64,000 nucleotides of DNA from the NCBI RefSeq assembly GCF_008831305.1, contig NZ_ML708615.1, positions 1 to 64,000 of the forward strand, given 5' to 3'. The notes beneath the pieces were generated by a model. It searched no databases. It had not been told where the DNA came from and saw only the letters and a program-made list of their open reading frames with translations. Made by a program: the position numbers and the translations under genes. Shown one piece after another: positions 60,034 to 64,000 of the stretch (the first letter of the stretch is position 1; every line of letters starts with the position of its first letter). Source of the DNA: Kocuria coralli (GTDB taxonomy: Bacteria > Actinomycetota > Actinomycetes > Actinomycetales > Micrococcaceae).

Positions 60034-60152
60034 GGCTCGTCCCCTGCTCGCCGCGGATGTGCTCTGTGTCACGTTCATCTAGGACACTACAAGGGTGCGC
60101 GGCTCCACGGGTAGGGGCATGGCAAGGACGGATTGGGCCTTCCGGAAACGGT

Positions 60153-60854
60153 TCAGCCCTGCGGCAGCCGCCGGAGAGGGGCTTGGGCGCGGGAGCGCAA
60201 CCAGTTGATGAGCACGCCGGTCAGGGCCGCCGCGATGCCGCTGAGGACGACCAGGACCAGCATGGTGGTCAGTGCCTGGACCGAACCGGCCTGCTGATAC
60301 GGCGCGCCCTGCCAGTGGGACAGCCAGACGGGTCCGGCGATTACGGAGGTCAGGAACGGCACCAGGTACAGCAGGCGCAGCCACAGGGGATCGACGGCGG
60401 CGAAGACGGGAGCCGAGGCGGTGATGCCCACATTGGTCAGGAACCAGCAGCCCGCGCTGAGCACGAGGATCCCCAGGGGGTTCTCTCCCAGGCTGCCTCC
60501 TAGCGTGGTGAAGTCTGCACCCGATCCCAGCGCCCACGGCCATGCGAGCATGGACACCGCCGCCGCCACGGCTACGGTGGGGCCCGACAGCAGCAACAGC
60601 GGGATCAGCCCGCGCCGGGGGAAGCCGTAGTCCTCCCGGTGCAGGTCGGCCAGCACCCATGGCCAGAGCACGGCGGCCGCCGACAGGGCGATGACGCCCA
60701 GGAGGGCGCCGTCGTCGATGACCGAGAAGTTGTTGTTCCGTAGAACGGAGCGCTGCCCCAGGAACGCGGCGATGACGCTGACTGCCGCCAGCACCACGGC
60801 GAATCCCGCCTGGGATCTCAGGGCTCGTCCCAGTGTGGTGTGCCCGCCGCTCAT
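60153..60854 (-). CDS. Polytopic membrane protein of unknown function
   Basis: The 233-residue protein starts at ATG 60854 with about six membrane segments (about 15-35, 47-70, 85-108, 125-147, 155-175, 195-220). Loops include RSVLRNNNFSVIDDG and HREDYGFPRRG. I do not recognise a family. It is divergent from the PF09818-type ATPase gene, with promoter-like boxes in the 90-base spacer that are symmetrical, so the two may share control. The frame is open far upstream without similarity. Confidence 0.7.
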   Translation of the reverse strand: MSGGHTTLGRALRSQAGFAVVLAAVSVIAAFLGQRSVLRNNNFSVIDDGALLGVIALSAAAVLWPWVLADLHREDYGFPRRGLIPLLLLSGPTVAVAAAVSMLAWPWALGSGADFTTLGGSLGENPLGILVLSAGCWFLTNVGITASAPVFAAVDPLWLRLLYLVPFLTSVIAGPVWLSHWQGAPYQQAGSVQALTTMLVLVVLSGIAAALTGVLINWLRSRAQAPLRRLPQG

Positions 60855-60913
60855 CGGCCCCCGCTCACTGAGGCGGAATCGCCCTTCGCTGTCTCGATTC
60901 TCCTGCGCATAGG

Positions 60914-60941
60914 CCCACCCTATGCGGGCCCGTAGGGTGGG
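60914..60941. promoter_or_regulatory. Symmetrical divergent promoter palindrome
   Basis: CCCACCCTA (60914-60922) and TAGGGTGGG (60933-60941) form a 9-bp inverted repeat with a ten-base spacer. Each arm contains TAGGGT reading outward, a possible -10 for its own gene. The right arm lies six bases before the ATPase ATG (leaderless); the left arm lies 63 bases before the membrane gene. Confidence 0.6.
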
Positions 60942-60944
60942 GGG

Positions 60945-62750
60945 ATGCGCGACCTCCAGACACTGCACCGCATCCTCCAGGAACTCGACGGCCAGGGCTA
61001 CGGAGGTTACAAGCGGCTCAAGGGGATGTACGACCTGGGAGATTTCCGCCTCAGTGTCGACCATGTCCAGGTGGATCCGTATGCACCGCCCTCGAAGGTC
61101 CGTGCGATCTTCACCCGTGAGGCCCTCGCGCTTCCGCCGGGGTCGGCAGACAGCCGCGAGCAGCGGATCGCGGCCGCCGATTTCCTGGCCCGCGGCTTCC
61201 TCGCAGCGGTCACCGCCCGTCAGCGCGGGGCGGGAGGTTCTCCGCGGTCCTCGCGGGCGGCGCCTCGCGGACGATGGGGCCATGACTCCGGGGCGGACGA
61301 GTCGCGGGCGATCACCGCCTACCCCTGCGGGCAGGAGGTGATCGAACGCAGCACCGTCGTGATCTCCGGCGAGCACGTGGAGGTCCGGTTCGAGGTCGGG
61401 CTGCCGGCCGCGGGCCGGCGGGTCAAGGGCCGCTCGGCGGACCGCATCCTCACCAAGGCCCTGCCCGAGGTCCTGCTGTCATCCCTGGCGCCGGGTCACC
61501 GTGACGACGACGCGCTCATCGCCCACGTGGAGCTCTACCTGGACCAGCTCGCCCTGCGTGATTCGCTGGCCGAACGCGATCTGGTGGCCTTCGTCGGCGA
61601 CGGCGCGATCCTGCCCCGCCGCTCGGGCGACTCGGCCCTGCCCCTGGAACGCGGCGCCGTCCCGTTCGAGAGCCCTCAGTCGCTGCGGGTCGCCGTCGAC
61701 CTCCCGAGCGGCCGGCGGGTGACCGGGATGGGGGTCCCCTCCGGCATCACGGTGATCGTGGGCGGGGGCTATCACGGGAAATCCACGCTGCTGGCGGCTC
61801 TCAGCGGAGGGGTCTACCCGCATATCGGGGGCGACGGACGCGAGTGGGTGCTCACGCGCGAGGACGCGGTGGCCATCCGGGCGGAGGACGGCCGCGCGGT
61901 GACCGGCGTCGACATCTCCCCTTTCATCACGGGGCTGCCGACGGGCGTGGACACCCGTGCCTTCACGACGACGAACGCCAGCGGCTCCACCTCCCAGGCG
62001 GCCAATTTGGTCGAGGCCCTGGAGACGGGGACCTCGGCGGTGCTGATCGACGAGGACACCTCCGCCACGAACTTCATGATCCGCGACGACCGCATGAAAC
62101 GCCTGATCCCGGCGCACAAGGAACCCATCACGCCCTTCGTGGACCGCGTCGAGCCCATGCTGACCCAGACGGGGGTCTCCACGGTCCTGGTGGCCGGTGG
62201 GTCCGGGGCGTTCTTCGACGTGGCCGACCACGTCATCGCCATGGAGTCCTACCAGCCGCGGGACGTCACCCGGGAGGCCCGGCAGATCGCCGCCGACACG
62301 CCCCTGGCGGACGAGTCGGGCACCTCCGGCGTCAACGCCCGCGAGGTACCACCGTTCCGCGCACGGACCCCGCGGATCGTGCAGCGCAACAGCCTCGCCC
62401 CGGCATCGAAGTCGAAGGGCTCCCGTGCCCGAGGCCGTACGGAGATCCAGGTGGGACGTGAGCACATCGATCTCAGCGCGGTCTCGCAGCTGGTCGACCC
62501 GGGGCAGACGACGGCGATCGCCCACGTCATCGATCAGGTGGGTGCCGGGTCCGGAGGAAATGTGGCCCTGGAGCAGCTCGCCTCGGAGGTGATCTCCCGG
62601 CTCGAGCGAGAGGGACTGGACACCCTGGGCCGCCATGCAGGACACCCCGGCTATCTGGCAGCCCCGCGCCGGCAGGAGCTGCACGGGGCGATCAACCGCT
62701 ACCGGGGCCTGAGACTGGCCAACGACGGCGATGAGGAACCCGCCTCCTAG
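60945..62750 (+). CDS. Predicted ATPase of the ABC class (PF09818-type)
   Basis: The 601-residue protein starts at ATG 60945. The N-terminal part begins RDLQTLHRILQELDGQGYGGYKRLKG and continues with DPYAPPSKVRAIF. The Walker A loop is VIVGGGYHGKSTLL near residue 270 and the Walker B-like segment is AVLIDEDTSATNFMIRDDRM. ABC_ATPase proteins (PF09818) resemble the trypanosome RNA-editing factor MRB1590; bacterial function is unknown. It has no membrane segments. An inserted disordered stretch (about 95-125) separates two N-terminal blocks. Its divergent partner is a membrane protein. A leaderless promoter is likely. Confidence 0.88.
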   Translation: MRDLQTLHRILQELDGQGYGGYKRLKGMYDLGDFRLSVDHVQVDPYAPPSKVRAIFTREALALPPGSADSREQRIAAADFLARGFLAAVTARQRGAGGSPRSSRAAPRGRWGHDSGADESRAITAYPCGQEVIERSTVVISGEHVEVRFEVGLPAAGRRVKGRSADRILTKALPEVLLSSLAPGHRDDDALIAHVELYLDQLALRDSLAERDLVAFVGDGAILPRRSGDSALPLERGAVPFESPQSLRVAVDLPSGRRVTGMGVPSGITVIVGGGYHGKSTLLAALSGGVYPHIGGDGREWVLTREDAVAIRAEDGRAVTGVDISPFITGLPTGVDTRAFTTTNASGSTSQAANLVEALETGTSAVLIDEDTSATNFMIRDDRMKRLIPAHKEPITPFVDRVEPMLTQTGVSTVLVAGGSGAFFDVADHVIAMESYQPRDVTREARQIAADTPLADESGTSGVNAREVPPFRARTPRIVQRNSLAPASKSKGSRARGRTEIQVGREHIDLSAVSQLVDPGQTTAIAHVIDQVGAGSGGNVALEQLASEVISRLEREGLDTLGRHAGHPGYLAAPRRQELHGAINRYRGLRLANDGDEEPAS

Positions 62751-62817
62751 GGCAGGCCCCCTCAGATCCCCTCGTACGGGCCTCTCCGTCGGGCCTATCC
62801 GCTCAGGCGCCTTCTTC

Positions 62818-63750
62818 TCAAGCCTCGGAGACGGGGTGGTAGTGGCTGTCGTCGTTGACGTAGGCGTAGTAGATGCCGATGAGCAGACCGCCGCCCATGA
62901 AGTTCCCGATCAGCGCCACCCCCACGTTGGCCAGCGCTGCCAGGACGTCGATGCCGTGGTTCAGCCCCACGACGGTGAACAGCACCGTGTTGGCCACGGA
63001 GTGCTCCAGACCCAGGAACGCGAAGACGAACACGGCCGCGATCATGGACAGCGCCTTGGTGAGGTCGTCCTTGATGTAGCCGTTGTAGATCAGCAGCATG
63101 GCCAGGTTGATCATGAAGTTGCACAGCACGGCCCGGACGAACAGGTCCCCATAGCCTTCCCAGCCCCCGGCGACGTAGGCCAGCTTGTGCTCGGTCGCCG
63201 CGAGCATCGCCTCGCCGGCGGCTCCATCGGGGATGGTGGACATGGTGTACAGCACCGCGATCAGCAGCCCGCCGAGGAAGTTGCCCAGCAAGCACAGCCC
63301 CAGGATCTTCAGCCCCCGCCAGGCCGTGATCCTGCGATAATAACCACCGATCGAGACGATCATCATGTTCGATGTCAGCAGCTCCGACTTGGTGTAGTAG
63401 ATGAACACCAGCGCCCAGCCGAAGGCGAGTCCACCCAAGGCGCGGCCTATGCCGATGAGCGTCTCCTCCCCCACCGGGATCCCATCGAAGACCGCGATCA
63501 GCCCGAAGTTGGTCACGTACAGGATGGCGACGATCATCCCGGCCATCGCAGCACGCATCAGATAGCGCTGGACCAGGGTCCCGGTCATCCGGTACTTGGT
63601 ATCCAGGGCCTCCAGGACGGCTGAGATGAAGGTCTTGCCCGGGAACAGGGCGCTGACCGATTTGCCGTGCGGCGCGCCGGTTCCGGCTGTCGCGGTGCCG
63701 TCCGGACCGGATTCGGGATGCGCTTCGTCGCGGGTGCTTTCAGTGGCCAC
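62818..63750 (-). CDS. Formate/nitrite transporter-family channel
   Basis: The 310-residue FNT-family protein has six membrane segments after a hydrophilic N terminus of about 35 residues. Family motifs include the LFAFGWALVFIYYTKSELLTSNM-like helix (here AFGWALVFIYYTKSELL), FLGGLLIAVLY, and the second half NFMINLAMLLIY and NFMGGGLLIGIYYAYV. FocA, NirC and HSC channels belong here; the substrate (formate, nitrite or hydrosulfide) cannot be decided. I chose GTG 63750; the frame is open 27 codons further. No partner formate lyase or nitrite reductase is in the window. Confidence 0.85.
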   Translation of the reverse strand: MATESTRDEAHPESGPDGTATAGTGAPHGKSVSALFPGKTFISAVLEALDTKYRMTGTLVQRYLMRAAMAGMIVAILYVTNFGLIAVFDGIPVGEETLIGIGRALGGLAFGWALVFIYYTKSELLTSNMMIVSIGGYYRRITAWRGLKILGLCLLGNFLGGLLIAVLYTMSTIPDGAAGEAMLAATEHKLAYVAGGWEGYGDLFVRAVLCNFMINLAMLLIYNGYIKDDLTKALSMIAAVFVFAFLGLEHSVANTVLFTVVGLNHGIDVLAALANVGVALIGNFMGGGLLIGIYYAYVNDDSHYHPVSEA

Positions 63751-63880
63751 CGGACGATGGTGCCACGGCGTGCGCACGCCGCGGGTACGGTTTCCCGTTG
63801 TTTTCGCGGTGTTTCGGTGGCGACGCATCACACCGCCGTCGGACGCCCGCTCGGCGCCCCGGACCTACTGCGGGCTCCCG

Positions 63881-64000
63881 TCAGAGGTCGTTCTCCTCCA
63901 TCACCGGCGGGCTCGTCTCCACGTCGACCCACCGCATCCACCGGGGCTCCAGACCGACGACGCACAGGTAGGCGGGATCCTCGGCGCTCTCACCGTGGGC
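63881..64000 (-). CDS. C-terminal fragment of an unidentified protein (5' end outside window)
   Basis: The minus-strand frame is open from the right edge and ends at TGA (63881-63883), giving 39 residues with a sequence rich in Glu and Trp (GLEPRWMRWVDVETSPP, then VMEENDL). The codon choice is high-GC and gene-like. I do not recognise the family. It ends about 50 bases beyond the FNT gene's longest open frame. Confidence 0.5.
   Translation of the reverse strand, partial: AHGESAEDPAYLCVVGLEPRWMRWVDVETSPPVMEENDL

Noticed and set aside
1-64000. CRISPR arrays, insertion sequences, prophage genes, tRNA or rRNA genes
   Set aside because: I found no regularly spaced direct repeats with unique spacers, no transposase, integrase or phage structural proteins, and no recognisable tRNA or rRNA sequence. 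The tandem repeats present have no spacers.

Overview
The window is about 64 kb of high-GC DNA from an actinobacterium, most likely a member of the Micrococcaceae (Kocuria/Arthrobacter-like). The case rests on mycothione reductase, DivIVA/Wag31 with SepF and YggT, a GarA-FtsR-type block, a PknL/Rv2175c-type pair, GTG starts, leaderless genes with TAnnnT boxes, and a MurE that lacks the diaminopimelate-type DNPR motif (Micrococcaceae walls usually carry L-lysine). There are no rRNA or tRNA genes, CRISPR arrays, insertion sequences or prophage genes. Apart from a possible DUF222/HNH fragment at the left edge, this is core chromosome.

Layout. (1) 0-6.5 kb, minus strand: a dnaE-hisD-nrdR operon with a leaderless dnaE promoter at one end and a strong intrinsic terminator at 652-702 at the other. 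(2) 6.6-29.3 kb, minus strand: an almost complete division and cell wall (dcw) cluster, read in the order mraZ, rsmH, ftsL-like, ftsI, murE, murF, mraY, murD, ftsW, murG, murC, ftsQ, ftsZ, pgeF, yggS-type, sepF, yggT, divIVA, lspA, rluD-type. Most genes overlap by 1-34 bases. Hairpins after ftsZ, divIVA and rluD divide it into transcription units, and pgeF has its own leaderless promoter. (3) 29.5-31.4 kb, minus: a DUF3040 membrane protein and dinB. (4) 31.5-39.1 kb: polyprenyl diphosphate synthase, an Rv2175c-like DNA-binding protein, a secreted LysM/lytic transglycosylase, a PASTA Ser/Thr kinase (PknL type), class II DAHP synthase and a PlsC acyltransferase. This parallels the Rv2173-Rv2182c region of Mycobacterium tuberculosis as I remember it, with the LysM gene inserted between the kinase and its presumed substrate. 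(5) 39.2-44.5 kb: an esterase, a small membrane protein, an MFS transporter, mycothione reductase and an orphan ParA ATPase. (6) 44.6-47.4 kb, minus: garA, ftsR-type MerR, bifunctional nuclease and a second MerR gene (the Rv1827-Rv1830 order). (7) 47.8-54.2 kb, plus: cydA, cydB and a fused cydDC for cytochrome bd oxidase. (8) 54.2-64 kb, accessory metabolism and transport: butanediol-type dehydrogenase, a TetR regulator divergent from a YhgE/Pip-like membrane protein with twin operators between them, a Tag-type DNA glycosylase, gamma-glutamyltransferase, a membrane protein divergent from a PF09818-type ATPase, a formate/nitrite-type transporter, and the end of an unidentified gene.

How it fits together. 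Most of the window serves wall growth and division: precursor synthesis (MurC-G, MraY, UppS-independent prenyl synthesis), the divisome (FtsZ, Q, W, I, L-like, SepF, DivIVA) and its likely regulators (MraZ, FtsR, PknL-type kinase, GarA). The most interesting unexplained signals are regulatory. They are a set of genes whose start codon lies exactly 6-7 bases after a TAnnnT box, two helically phased GTGG-type arrays upstream of mraZ, short tandem repeats in several spacers, and twin palindromic operators in the TetR-membrane protein spacer. I see no clear evidence of a wholly new multi-gene system. The best candidates are the kinase/LysM/DNA-binding module at 32.7-36.7 kb and the divergent PF09818-ATPase/membrane protein pair at 60.1-62.8 kb.
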